Assembly (NCBI RefSeq): GCF_016862215.1
Contig: NZ_BOMN01000111.1
Span: forward strand, 1-64,000
Direction of reading: 5' to 3'
DNA from: Winogradskya humida
GTDB lineage: Bacteria; Actinomycetota; Actinomycetes; Mycobacteriales; Micromonosporaceae
Length of the DNA: 64,000 nucleotides
The notes under the pieces: generated by a model
What the model was told of the DNA's origin: nothing
What the model saw: only the letters and a program-made list of their open reading frames with translations
Database searches by the model: none
Shown here: piece after piece, positions 26,214 to 35,142 of the stretch
Numbering within the stretch: position 1 is the stretch's first letter
Layout of the letters: every line of letters begins with the position of its first letter
Made by a program: the position numbers and the translations under genes

Positions 26214-26335
26214 ACCAGCACCCCCGGACATGCCCACCGTCGCCCGCGATCCCGGGACCGCACGACGGCGCTGGGAGCTCTCCGGACACTGACCTTCGAG
26301 CTGCTACCGGCGCGGTGAGCAGCCGGCACCCGGCC

Positions 26336-27121
26336 TCAGAGCAGTTTGGCCAGCGCGTCGGCATCGGGGGAGGAGGGCGCGCTCTGATAGGTGATGATCA
26401 CCTGATCGTCCGCGGCGACGTTGGACAGCGTCTGGCGCCGCAGGGTGAGAGCGCCCACGGAGGGATGGTGGAACCGCTTCATCTCGTTGCGGGTCGGGCG
26501 TACATCGTGATCTGCCCAGAGGTCGCGGAAGTCGTTGTCGGTCAGCATCGACGTGATGAGGTCGGCGGTGGCGGGGTCGCGGGGGTCGGCCTCGGCGCGC
26601 AGGGCGGCCGTGGTCTGCGCGGCGATCTCTGCCCAGTCGGGGAACAGCAGGCGGACCCCGGGGTCGTGGAACATGCCCCGGACGAGGTTCTGGCCGGGTG
26701 TGTACAGCGGTGACAGGGCCATGGCGAGTTTGTTGGCGGCCAGCACGTCGAAACGGCGGTTGCGCACGTACGCCGGGGTGGTGCTCCAGGAGTCGAGCAG
26801 TTGCTGGACGTCGTCGGAGACTCCGTCGTGCCGGGCGGCGGAAGGTGGCGGGGCCGCCAGCGCGTACAGATGGGCGGTCTCGTCACGGTCGAGCCGCAAC
26901 GCGGTCGCCAGGGCCTGCAACACCTGCGCCGAGGGATTGTGGTCGGTGCCCTGCTCCAGCCGGATCAGGTAGTGCTCGCTGACACCGGCCAGGCGGGCCA
27001 GTTCGTCGCGGCGCAGGCCCGGGACGCGCCGGCGCCCGTACGACGTCAATCCTGCTTCGTGTGCCTGGATCCGCCCCCGGCGTGCCTTGAGGAAGTCGCC
27101 GAGCAGTTTGTCGCCGCTCAT
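26336..27121 (-). CDS. XRE-family regulator with MmyB-like ligand domain
   Basis: 261 residues. The helix-turn-helix spans about 5-70 (GDFLKARRGRIQAHEAGL, RVPGLRRDELARLAGVSEHYL, RLEQGTDHNPSAQVL). The MmyB-like C-terminal domain follows (about 100-255, DVLAANKLAMALSPLY, RGMFHDPGVRLLFPDW, HPSVGALTLRRQTL). Such regulators typically sit divergently next to an SDR they control. Here the plus-strand neighbour is an SDR remnant (27178-27479), so its original target seems lost. Confidence 0.9.
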   Translation of the reverse strand: MSGDKLLGDFLKARRGRIQAHEAGLTSYGRRRVPGLRRDELARLAGVSEHYLIRLEQGTDHNPSAQVLQALATALRLDRDETAHLYALAAPPPSAARHDGVSDDVQQLLDSWSTTPAYVRNRRFDVLAANKLAMALSPLYTPGQNLVRGMFHDPGVRLLFPDWAEIAAQTTAALRAEADPRDPATADLITSMLTDNDFRDLWADHDVRPTRNEMKRFHHPSVGALTLRRQTLSNVAADDQVIITYQSAPSSPDADALAKLL

Positions 27122-27177
27122 GTCACCAGCCTAGCCCCGCCAGGGTGCTGGTTGCCTGTTCCCGCCCGAGGGACCGA

Positions 27178-27479
27178 CATGGTTCATCACCGGTGCGTCC
27201 CGCGGTTTCGGGCGCGTCTGGGCCAGGCCGCCCTCGAACGCGGCGACCGGGTCGCGGCGACGGCACGAAACCCGGAAAACCTGAGAGATTTGACCGAGGC
27301 GTACGGGGACGTGGGCGCTCGAGGGACTCAGTGAGGCGCTGTCCGCGGAGCTGGCCCCGCTCGGCCCGAAGGTGACGATCGTGGAACCGGGTCCGTACGG
27401 CACCGACTGGTCCGGGGAATCCGCTGCCCACACCGCGCCGATCGACGCCTCTGCCGGGTCCCGCCGGCCAGCGCCGCAT
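27178..27479 (+). pseudogene. Remnant of a short-chain dehydrogenase/reductase
   Basis: Three pieces of an SDR can be read in different frames. The N-terminal WFITGASRGFGRVW begins at about 27179. After a 1-nt shift comes QAALERGDRVAATARNPENL, then LTEAYGD. The sequence then jumps directly to WALEGLSEALSAELAPLGP and VTIVEPGPYGTDWSG. The whole middle, including NAG, the catalytic Ser and the Tyr-xxx-Lys, is missing (about 100 residues, judged from family layout). The C-terminus degrades after about 27480. It cannot encode an active enzyme. Confidence 0.8.
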
Positions 27480-27528
27480 GGTGTCCGGCAGCGGGTCACC
27501 GTACGCCGGGGGGTGTACGCGGCGATGC

Positions 27529-28830
27529 TCACGAGAATGCCCTCGGTGGCGTGAGAGCCCGCGCCGACAGGGTCTGCTGCCGGCCGTTCGGGAAGGTGAA
27601 CCGGTAGGACAGCACATCTTTGAGCCGGTCGATCTGCGCCGCCATGGTCAGGTGGTCCTCCGAGTCGCCGCAGGCCAGATCGAGAGGGTTCGTCATGACC
27701 CCGACGTCGACCCGTTCGCCCGCCCTGACGTAGGGCACGTACCGGCTGACACCTGGCAGTCCGGCCGCGTCCCGGCCGCCGGTGGCCTCGTCGAGAGACA
27801 CCGCGTCGAGCGGCGCCGGGCTGCGGAACTGCCAGAACACCCGCGACGGCATCGGTGGCGGCGGGCCGGCAGGGTGGCCGAGCGCGATGCCGGCCGCGAA
27901 CTGGACCAGATCGACGCCGGTAGCCCGGCGGGAGAGTTCGTTGAGGTGGCCGCCGAGCCGGCCGTTGACCTCGATGATGCGCGGGCCCCCGGCTGTCAGC
28001 TTTATCTCGGTGTGCGTGACGCCGAGCCGGATGTCCAGCGCTCGTAGCGCCCGCGTGGTCAGCTCGAGGATCTGTTCGCGCTCGCCGGGCGGCGTGTACG
28101 CGGGCCAGAACTGGCCCACCTCACGGAACGGCTCGACCTGCGGCAGCTTGCCGGTCACCGCGAGATGGTGGATCCGGCCCTGGACCACGGCACTCTCCAC
28201 CGACACGTAGTCGCCGAACGGCCGGGTGTCGCGCCCGCGGAGGAACTCCTCCAGGACCAGCCCGTGCGTGGCGTCGGGGCCGTCGATCAGCCGCTTCGTC
28301 AGGTCCCGCCCGGTGGCCTCGTCCCGGATCGGGTAGGTGTCCCGGCTGCCGCCGCCGCGCAGCGGTTTCAGAACGGCCGGCAGGCCCACCGTACGCACGG
28401 CCTCCGGCCATTCGCCGACGCCGTGGATCGCCACGCTGCGGGTCGGGTCGACGTCGCACAGGCGTAGCCGGTCGCGCTGGGCGAATTTGTCGGTGAGCAG
28501 TTCCGTCGTGGCGGGGCTGTGGTACGGCAGCGCCAGCCGGCCGGCGAGAGCCGCCGTGCGGGGGACCATCTTCTCACTGAAAGTGATGATGCCGGCCGGT
28601 CGGCGTTCCCGCAGAGCGGCGGCGTCGGCTTCGAGGTCGTCGGTCAGTACCTGGGCCTCGGCGAGCCGGCGCATGACCGGCAGCAACCGCAGCGCGTGGT
28701 CCGTCGGCGCGACCAGGAAAAGGATCGGCGCGAGCGGTCCGATGGCCGAGACCGCTTCTACCGGGTGGACGGCACCCTTGTCGTAGACGACGGCCAGGGG
28801 GCGTGGGTCCTCCGTCGGTCGTGATGCCAT
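27529..28830 (-). CDS. ATP-grasp ligase of the NRPS-PKS cluster
   Basis: 433 residues, last gene of the biosynthetic operon. ATP-grasp features: pre-grasp domain to about 130; LPAVLKPLRGGGSRDTYPI (nucleotide loop and Lys, about 157-175); VLEEFLRG; and the Mg-binding TEIKLTAGGPRIIEVNGRLGG (about 295-315, shown in part). The family joins a carboxylate, as acyl phosphate, to an amine (BacD-like and related ligases). Its ATG at 28830 overlaps the TGA of the MbtH-A-T gene (TGATG). It probably adds an amino acid or other unit to the cluster product or makes a precursor dipeptide. Confidence 0.88.
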   Translation of the reverse strand: MASRPTEDPRPLAVVYDKGAVHPVEAVSAIGPLAPILFLVAPTDHALRLLPVMRRLAEAQVLTDDLEADAAALRERRPAGIITFSEKMVPRTAALAGRLALPYHSPATTELLTDKFAQRDRLRLCDVDPTRSVAIHGVGEWPEAVRTVGLPAVLKPLRGGGSRDTYPIRDEATGRDLTKRLIDGPDATHGLVLEEFLRGRDTRPFGDYVSVESAVVQGRIHHLAVTGKLPQVEPFREVGQFWPAYTPPGEREQILELTTRALRALDIRLGVTHTEIKLTAGGPRIIEVNGRLGGHLNELSRRATGVDLVQFAAGIALGHPAGPPPPMPSRVFWQFRSPAPLDAVSLDEATGGRDAAGLPGVSRYVPYVRAGERVDVGVMTNPLDLACGDSEDHLTMAAQIDRLKDVLSYRFTFPNGRQQTLSARALTPPRAFS

Positions 28831-30791
28831 CAGACGCGACTGTCCTTTCGGGCGCGGATCAGGTCTGCCAGGTCGGCGAGGACCGACACGGTGAGGACCT
28901 CCTCCATGGTGATCGTGATGTTCAGGTCGGCGGCGGCCCGGCGGCGCAGCCGGAAGGCGAGGAGGGAGTTTCCGCCCAGTGCGAAGAAGTCCTCACGTAC
29001 GCCGACCGTCTCAGCGCCGAGCAGTTCCGCCCAGAGACCGGCCAGATACTCCTCGATCTCGTTGCGTGGCCCGGCGGTGTCGTGGTGGCGGCGAAGCTCC
29101 GCCTGGGCCATCGCCAGCAACTGCGCGGTGTCACGTTTGCCGTGGCTGTTCGCCGGGATCTGTTCCGTACAGGCGAAGGCCGACGGTACGAGGTAGTCCG
29201 GCAGCACCCGCCCGGCATGGGTGCGTAGCTGCGGCAGCGCCAGGTCTTCGCCGGTGACCAGGGCGACCAGGTGTTTGCCGTCCCCTTCCCCGACGGTCAC
29301 CACGGCGACGTCGCGGACGCCCGGGAACCGGCCGAGGACCCGTTCCACCTCCCGCGGTTCGACCCGGTACCCGCGGATCTTCACCTGGTCGTCGGCCCGG
29401 CCGAGAAATTCCAACAGGCCGTCCGCGGTGCGGCGGGCCAGGTCGCCGGTTGTGTAGATCCGGCCGCCGTCGGTGGCGAACGGGTCGGGCAGGAACCGGG
29501 CCGCGGTCAGCCCGGCCTGGCCGAGGTATCCGCGGGCGACACCGGCGCCACCGATGCACAGCTCGCCCGGCTGCCCGTCGGCGACCGGCCGCCGGTCGGC
29601 ATCGAGCAGGTACACGCGGGCGCCGGCGAGGGCCGATCCGATCGGGACGTTCGCACGGTCGGCGCCGTCCTCGGTGATCCGGTACGAGGTGCAGGCGGTC
29701 GTACCCTCGGTGGGGCCGTAGAGGTTGTGGAATTCGCCGTCGAACGAGCTGTTCAACAGCTCGCGGCAGGCGGCCGGAAGGATCACGTCGCCGCCGGTGT
29801 GCAGGATCCGCAGTCCGGCGAAGGCCTCCGGATCCTCGCGGGCGATGTGGTTGACGGCCATGGTCGGCGCCAGCATGGCGGTGATGCGGTGCCGGGAGAG
29901 CTCGTGTCCGGGGTCGCCGGCGACGAGGTCGGTCACCGTGGGCAGCACGACGATCCGGGCACCGCTGGTCAGCGTGCTCCACGTCTCGAAGGTGAACGCG
30001 TCGAAGGAGAGGCTCGACACGTGCGCCACCCGGTCGTCGGGGGTGAGCGCCGGCAGCGCGGGGTTGCGGGCGAAGTAGGCGAGGTTGCTGTGCTCGAGCA
30101 CGATCGCCTTGGGTGTACCGGAGGATCCGGACGTGAACAGCACACAGGCGGCCTGGCATCCGCAGGGGCGGGGGCGGCGCGGGGCTGCCTCGCCGGTCCC
30201 GGAAAGGTCGTCGATGGTCGCCGTGTCGACGCCGGTGTCCGCGAGCCGGTCCCTGAGCGCGGCAGTGGTGATCACGAGCCGGGCGCCGCTGCCGGCGATC
30301 ATGAGATCGCGCCGGGCATCGGGGTATCGGGTGTCGACGGGTACGTAGGCGGCGCCCTCCTTGAGGATCGCGAGCAGCGTGACGAAGACGTCGGCGCCCC
30401 GGGGCAGGTGGACGGCGACCCGGTCGCCGGGATTCAGCCCCCGCGCCCGCAGGCCGGCCGCGATGGTGTCGGAGAGGCGGTCGAGGTCGTGGTAGGTCAG
30501 GGAGCGTTCGTCGTCCGACACGGCCGGCCGGTCGCCGTGGCGGCGTACGACGTCAGCGAAAAGGTGCGGAATGTTCGGGCGCCGGCACGCCGCGGGGTCG
30601 GGGCAGTGTGGTCCGTTCGTCCCGGCTTCGACGGCGGCCAGGCAGTCGGTGTAGCCGGCCGCCGGCCCTGTGCGGTCCCAGCCGCCCGGCACCGGCCGGT
30701 CGGCGGGCCAGACACTGTGGTGGCCGTCGGCCGAGCGCACCACGGTGAACGCGGCGGTGCTCTCCGCCCAGCCTCGTGGGTCATCCGGCAT
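28830..30791 (-). CDS. NRPS protein: MbtH-like domain fused to adenylation and carrier (MbtH-A-T)
   Basis: 653 residues. Residues about 12-65 form a complete MbtH-like domain (FTVVRSADGHHSVWPADRP, then VPGGW) directly fused to an A domain (about 75-570). A-domain cores: LFTSGSSGTPKA (about 220), FDAFTFETWSTL, LYGPTEGTT, TGDLARRTADG, NSHGKRD. A carrier domain follows with LGGNSLL (Ser at about 607). There is no C or TE domain. By-eye specificity residues are D-A-F-L-H-G-L-T-A-K, not a code I know. AAGGAG lies before ATG 30791; the start overlaps the thioesterase-like gene by 11 bp. It supplies an aminoacyl-T to the stand-alone T-C protein or another partner. Confidence 0.92.
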   Translation of the reverse strand: MPDDPRGWAESTAAFTVVRSADGHHSVWPADRPVPGGWDRTGPAAGYTDCLAAVEAGTNGPHCPDPAACRRPNIPHLFADVVRRHGDRPAVSDDERSLTYHDLDRLSDTIAAGLRARGLNPGDRVAVHLPRGADVFVTLLAILKEGAAYVPVDTRYPDARRDLMIAGSGARLVITTAALRDRLADTGVDTATIDDLSGTGEAAPRRPRPCGCQAACVLFTSGSSGTPKAIVLEHSNLAYFARNPALPALTPDDRVAHVSSLSFDAFTFETWSTLTSGARIVVLPTVTDLVAGDPGHELSRHRITAMLAPTMAVNHIAREDPEAFAGLRILHTGGDVILPAACRELLNSSFDGEFHNLYGPTEGTTACTSYRITEDGADRANVPIGSALAGARVYLLDADRRPVADGQPGELCIGGAGVARGYLGQAGLTAARFLPDPFATDGGRIYTTGDLARRTADGLLEFLGRADDQVKIRGYRVEPREVERVLGRFPGVRDVAVVTVGEGDGKHLVALVTGEDLALPQLRTHAGRVLPDYLVPSAFACTEQIPANSHGKRDTAQLLAMAQAELRRHHDTAGPRNEIEEYLAGLWAELLGAETVGVREDFFALGGNSLLAFRLRRRAAADLNITITMEEVLTVSVLADLADLIRARKDSRV

Positions 30792-31566
30792 GGCTGTTCT
30801 CCTTCCCGAGTATCGACAGGACGGCCGCCGCGACCTCGGGTTGCTGCAGCAGGGTGTCGCGGTCAGCGGCGATGCGGATGGTCTCGGTGCTCAGGGCCCC
30901 GGGCCACTCGGTGACGCAGTCGTGCTCGCGGGAGACGATCTGTACGGCCGAGCCGCCCCAGGCGGGCCACGAGGCGTTGTGCGCGGCGATGAGGTGGCTC
31001 AGCCAGTCCAGGTAGTAGGCGGCGAACATCTCGGTCTCGGCGCGGGCCGTCTCCGGGTCCACCGAGCCGTCATGGGGTGCGTGACCGCCCACCTCGAGCA
31101 GGCCGCGGTACATGCTCTCGATCGCTTCCCGGGGTCGGCTCCGCAGGCCGGCCGGGTCGATGGCCGGGGGAGTACGACGGGCGGGATCGACCGAGAGCAA
31201 CTCCCCCAGTTTGTCGGCGGCCAGCAGGTATTCGGCCTGGATCGACGCGGCGGTGGCGGGTTCACCGTCGAAGAGCACCAACGGCACCGGGACACCGGTG
31301 GCGTCTCGCAGCGAAGCCGCCAGTTCCTGCGCGATCGGGGCGGCTGCGCAATAGCCGAGCACGGCGCGGACCTCGGTGCCGAACGGGCCGTTCCGGTGCC
31401 ACAGCTGGTCGGCGTACGTGGCCGCGGTCAACTCCCGGGGAAAGGGGGACGTAAGTACATTGTGGACAGTGATGCCGTGCTGATGCAGACCGAGGGCCGA
31501 TACGGGGGCTTGACGCCGCCGGCCGACGTAGTCGCAGACCAGGACGGTGCCGGCGATCTCATTCAT
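30781..31566 (-). CDS. Thioesterase-like alpha/beta hydrolase with altered catalytic triad
   Basis: 261 residues in the type I/II NRPS thioesterase fold. The nucleophile elbow reads VLGYCAAAP, with Cys (about residue 72) where Ser is usual. The acid is likely Asp in LFDGEP (about 100). Where the catalytic His is expected (GDHxxL) the sequence has ADRDTLL, so Arg about 237. Cys-nucleophile thioesterases exist and make strained rings (obafluorin, sulfazecin), but they keep the His. This protein may be a non-hydrolytic acyl binder, an altered cyclase, or use another His (SREHD, about 215). It overlaps both neighbours (8 and 11 bp). Confidence 0.78.
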   Translation of the reverse strand: MNEIAGTVLVCDYVGRRRQAPVSALGLHQHGITVHNVLTSPFPRELTAATYADQLWHRNGPFGTEVRAVLGYCAAAPIAQELAASLRDATGVPVPLVLFDGEPATAASIQAEYLLAADKLGELLSVDPARRTPPAIDPAGLRSRPREAIESMYRGLLEVGGHAPHDGSVDPETARAETEMFAAYYLDWLSHLIAAHNASWPAWGGSAVQIVSREHDCVTEWPGALSTETIRIAADRDTLLQQPEVAAAVLSILGKENSHAG

Positions 31567-33127
31567 CTCTGGCTCCGGTGAGAGGCCGGCCGGCGATCAA
31601 CCGGCGCAGGGTGGCGTGGTGCAGTTCGCCGTACGTGGCCAGCTCGTCGGCCGGCCAGACCAGCGTGTCGGCCGAGAGGTCGAGCCGCAGCCCGATGCCG
31701 TCCGGGCTCTGCACGGCGTCGATGATCAACGGGAAGCTGACTTTGTCGTGGATCTCCCGCGATCCGGACGGCATCACGCCCGACGAGTGCAACCGCTGCT
31801 CCAGCCGGAAGTGCACGTAGTTGAAGGTGGTGTCGTACAAGTGCCGGCCGTTGATCCGTTTGACCTCGGCGTAGGGGAAGCGCCGATGGGGGAAGAGGTC
31901 CTGTTCGGCGCGGCGTACCCGGCGGACCAGATCGCCGCCGTCGGCGGACATGGGGACCGAGACCGGCAGGACGTTGAGGAAGAGCCCGATCATCTGGTCG
32001 CCGCCGGCCTCCTCCACGCGTCCGTTGCAGACCAGGCCGGTGACCGGCCTGGCGTCGCCGGTGCGGGCGTGACGGGCGGCGAGGTGCGCCGCCAGCAGAA
32101 CCGACTTCACCGGTACGCGCTGGGCTGCGGCGAAGTCGGTGACCTGCTGCCAGGTGTCAGCGGCCACGGGCACCGACACGCGGTGACGCGCGCTGCTGCG
32201 CTCCGGCTCGGCGACGGCGGGCAGGTCGCGGGTGCGAGCGGCCCAGAAATCGCGGGTCACCGGCGACTCGACGGCCTGCCGTTCCCGCCGGACGAACTCG
32301 GCCATCTGCGGGCGCGGGCCGGTGGCGGCGGGCTTCTCACCCCTCCGCAAGGCGAGATAGCAGTCCATCAGCTCGGTGATGAAGACGGTGTCACTCCAGC
32401 CGTCCATGATGGCGTGGTGGAAACCGTACGTGATCTGGAAGGTGTCGTCGGCCATCGCGGTCACCGCGACCCGTAGCAGCGGTCCCTGTTCCACGTCGAG
32501 GGGCTCGCCGGCGTACGCGAGATCAGCGCGTAAGGCGTTGCCGGCGTCGTTGTCCGCGACCTGCGTGGACCGCAGCGGGATCGTCACCTTGCGGGAGACG
32601 AGTTGGAGCAGGGTGCTGTAGCCGGACAGGTTGATCGAGGTGCGCAGCGACTCGTGCCGATCCGCGAGTACGTCGAGCGCGCCCCGCATGGCGGCCTCGT
32701 CGTAGGGCACCGTGATCCGGCGTGAGATCACGTCGTGGTAGAGCGAGTCGTCCTGGGCGATCCCCTCGAAGATCAACCCCTGCTGCAGCAGGCTCGCCGG
32801 GAAGGCCCGCTCGACGTCAGCGGGGAGCGCGGCGAGATCGGCGGCGCTGACCAGACCCGCCGGCTCCGGGGGGACGGCTTCCTGCGGCGCCGGCCTGATC
32901 GCAGCGACCAGCTGCCGGATGGTCGGACGTTCGAACAGGTCGGTCAGTGCGATCGGGATACCGTGCCGTTCGGCCTCGACGATCGCTTTGATCGCCATGA
33001 GGGAGTCGCCGCCGAGGACGAAGAAGTCGTCGTCGAGACCGATCTGCTCGACCCCGAGGATCTGCGCCCATACCTGGGCGAGCGTGACCTGTTCGGGACC
33101 GGCGTCTATGACGTCGCGGGTGACCAT
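31559..33127 (-). CDS. Stand-alone NRPS carrier-condensation protein (T-C)
   Basis: 522 residues. The carrier at about 10-75 carries LGGDSLMAIKAI (Ser about 40). The condensation domain (about 95-510) has FPASLLQQGLIFEG, the active-site HHAIMDGWS (about 239) and NVLPVSV. The Q-Q-G-x-x-F opening and the GGDSL carrier resemble pairs that follow an epimerised residue, yet no E domain occurs in the cluster. There is no adenylation domain, so its carrier must be loaded by another protein. It condenses that unit with one on a downstream carrier, most simply the MbtH-A-T protein two genes on. AAAGGA precedes ATG 33127. Confidence 0.92.
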   Translation of the reverse strand: MVTRDVIDAGPEQVTLAQVWAQILGVEQIGLDDDFFVLGGDSLMAIKAIVEAERHGIPIALTDLFERPTIRQLVAAIRPAPQEAVPPEPAGLVSAADLAALPADVERAFPASLLQQGLIFEGIAQDDSLYHDVISRRITVPYDEAAMRGALDVLADRHESLRTSINLSGYSTLLQLVSRKVTIPLRSTQVADNDAGNALRADLAYAGEPLDVEQGPLLRVAVTAMADDTFQITYGFHHAIMDGWSDTVFITELMDCYLALRRGEKPAATGPRPQMAEFVRRERQAVESPVTRDFWAARTRDLPAVAEPERSSARHRVSVPVAADTWQQVTDFAAAQRVPVKSVLLAAHLAARHARTGDARPVTGLVCNGRVEEAGGDQMIGLFLNVLPVSVPMSADGGDLVRRVRRAEQDLFPHRRFPYAEVKRINGRHLYDTTFNYVHFRLEQRLHSSGVMPSGSREIHDKVSFPLIIDAVQSPDGIGLRLDLSADTLVWPADELATYGELHHATLRRLIAGRPLTGARDE

Positions 33128-33139
33128 GGGTCTGTCCTT

Positions 33140-34360
33140 TCACGCAAGCTGGACTGGGAGCCTGCTGTAGCCGTGGAGGAAGCTGGAGTAGATCGGTACC
33201 GCCGGGCCTGCCGGGGTCAGCGTGGTCACTTCTTCGCGCAGCGCCTCGAACAGCGATCCGATCTCGACCTGGGCGAGGTGGGCACCGATGCAGAAGTGCG
33301 AGCCGTACAGGAAGGACAGGTGCCGGTTGGGTGTACGGGAGAGATCGAAGCGGCCGGGCTCGTCGAACTCGGTCTCGTCGTAGTTGGCGGAGTTGAGCCA
33401 GGCGACGACGGCATCGCCGGCGTCGATCACCTGACCGGCCAGGGTCGTGGGCGCCATCGCGGTCCGGCCGACGTGGATGGCCGGGGTCGTCCAGCGCAGG
33501 ATCTCCTGCACCGCCGGTCCGACGGGTAGCCCGGCCCGCCAGGCTTGCCACTGGTCAGGATGCTCGATCATGGCGAGGACGCCGCCGATCATCGTCAGCC
33601 GGGCGGTCTCGTCCCCACCCATGATCAGGCTGTAACAGTTCAGCACCACCTCGTCGAGGGTGAGGCGCTCGCCCTGGACCTCGCCGTTGACCAGCAGGGT
33701 GATCAGGTCCGGGAGCTCGCCCTCGGGTGCCCGGCCGAGCCGGGTGGCGGCCAGCTTGGCGAAATAGAGCAGCAGCTGACCCTTGGCCTGCCGCGCGGCC
33801 CCGGCGTCGTCCGTCTTCCCTTCGGAGCTGAGCGCCGAGCTGGTGTGTTCGAGGATGAAGGGCCGGTCCGCCTCCGGCACACCGAGCAGGTCGCAGATGC
33901 CCTGGAGCGGGATGTGGGCCGCCACGTCCCGGGCGAAGTCGCAGTCGCCGGCCAGTCTGGCCTGGTGGACGAGGGCGCGGGAGCGGTCCCGGATCCGTTC
34001 GGAGACGGCGGCGAGCTTGTTCGGGGTCAGCCCCTGCCACAGCAGCCGGCGCACGCCGGCATGCCGTGGCCCGTCGCTGACCGCGAGCATCCGGCCGGCG
34101 GCCGAGTCGCCCGAGTGCAGCAGGGTCTCCATGACGTTCCCGCCGGTGGAGCCGAAGGTCTCGGCCTCTCGGCAGACGGCGGCCACGTCGGCGTACCGGG
34201 TCACGGCCCAGAAGCCCCGGCGTGGCCCGCGCGGCGGGTGCCAGGCGACGGGATTCTCCTGGCGCAGGCGCCGGAAGAGCGGCTGGGCGCCGTCACCGAT
34301 ATGGGTTTGCGGGTCCGCGAGGTCGATCGCCGTCATCGGATCCGGCGCCTGGCCAGTCAT
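33140..34360 (-). CDS. Cytochrome P450
   Basis: 406 residues; ATG 34360 follows GGAGGAG. Heme loop FLYGSHFCIGAHLA with the ligand Cys at about 356, I-helix LIMGGDETAR (about 245), ExxR in EILRWTTP. It is a soluble bacterial class I P450 needing ferredoxin and reductase from elsewhere. It sits between the T-C gene (12-bp gap) and the SDR gene (38-bp gap). It may hydroxylate a carrier-bound amino acid or the released product; it lacks anything that tells which. Confidence 0.95.
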   Translation of the reverse strand: MTGQAPDPMTAIDLADPQTHIGDGAQPLFRRLRQENPVAWHPPRGPRRGFWAVTRYADVAAVCREAETFGSTGGNVMETLLHSGDSAAGRMLAVSDGPRHAGVRRLLWQGLTPNKLAAVSERIRDRSRALVHQARLAGDCDFARDVAAHIPLQGICDLLGVPEADRPFILEHTSSALSSEGKTDDAGAARQAKGQLLLYFAKLAATRLGRAPEGELPDLITLLVNGEVQGERLTLDEVVLNCYSLIMGGDETARLTMIGGVLAMIEHPDQWQAWRAGLPVGPAVQEILRWTTPAIHVGRTAMAPTTLAGQVIDAGDAVVAWLNSANYDETEFDEPGRFDLSRTPNRHLSFLYGSHFCIGAHLAQVEIGSLFEALREEVTTLTPAGPAVPIYSSFLHGYSRLPVQLA

Positions 34361-34398
34361 GGAACTCCTCCGGTTCGTGGTGCTACGGGTCGGGGTGG

Positions 34399-35100
34399 TT
34401 AGACGCTCTGCCCGATCGGCCTGATGACAACGGTGTTCACGTCGACGCCCTTGGGCTGGCTGATGGCCCAGAGCACGGACTCCGCGAGCTGCTCGGCCGT
34501 GAGGTTGAGGCCCTGCGGGGCGCCACCGACGGGCTCCCAGAACTCGGTGTCGACCCGGCCGGGGGCGAGCAGTGTGACGCCAACGCCGTCTGCGGTCACC
34601 AGCCGGCGGGTGTTCTCGGCGAGGCCCGTCACCGCCCACTTGGTGACGCCGTAGATGTTGCCCGGCGTCGGCACCATGCCGGCGACACTGCCGACCAGGA
34701 CGATGCGGCCCTGGGTCTCCTTCAGTGCGGCCAGCGAAGCCCGGATCAGTAACGCCGGGCCGAGCACATTGGTCAGCACCATCTCGCGCCACTGCCGGGG
34801 GTCACCATCGGCCAGGCTGTCGTGGGTGGCGAATCCGGCGTTGGCGACGACCGCGTCGAGCCGGCCGAACCGGTCGATCGTGGACTTCACCACGGACTCG
34901 ACCGCGTCCCAGTCGGAGGCGTCGGCATTGATCGCGAGCAGCGAGTCCGGAGCACCCACGCCGGCGACGAACCGGTTGAGCCGGTCGGTGCCGCGGCCGG
35001 TGACGCAGACCCGATCACCGCGGTCGAGCAGCATGCGAGCGGTTGCCGCGCCGATTCCGCTGGTGCCGCCGGTGATCAGTGTAACGGGGGACTCGGTCAT
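34399..35100 (-). CDS. Short-chain dehydrogenase/reductase (SDR)
   Basis: 233 residues; ATG 35100 is preceded by GAGGAG (an upstream in-frame ATG at 35133 lacks one). Classical SDR: TLITGGTSGIGAA (NAD(P) loop), VANAGFATHD, VGSVAGM with the catalytic Ser, and IYGVTKWAV with Tyr-xxx-Lys. NADPH preference cannot be decided with certainty. Lying between two P450 genes, it probably oxidises or reduces an alcohol or ketone introduced by a P450 or by the unreduced polyketide step. Confidence 0.93.
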   Translation of the reverse strand: MTESPVTLITGGTSGIGAATARMLLDRGDRVCVTGRGTDRLNRFVAGVGAPDSLLAINADASDWDAVESVVKSTIDRFGRLDAVVANAGFATHDSLADGDPRQWREMVLTNVLGPALLIRASLAALKETQGRIVLVGSVAGMVPTPGNIYGVTKWAVTGLAENTRRLVTADGVGVTLLAPGRVDTEFWEPVGGAPQGLNLTAEQLAESVLWAISQPKGVDVNTVVIRPIGQSV

Positions 35101-35142
35101 GCGAAACTCCTCAGAGCTGGACGAAAACATCAATTGGCGACA

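Noticed and set aside
27145..27375. Small plus-strand frames around the SDR remnant as separate genes
   Set aside because: They are fragments in different frames of one degraded SDR and lack their own starts.
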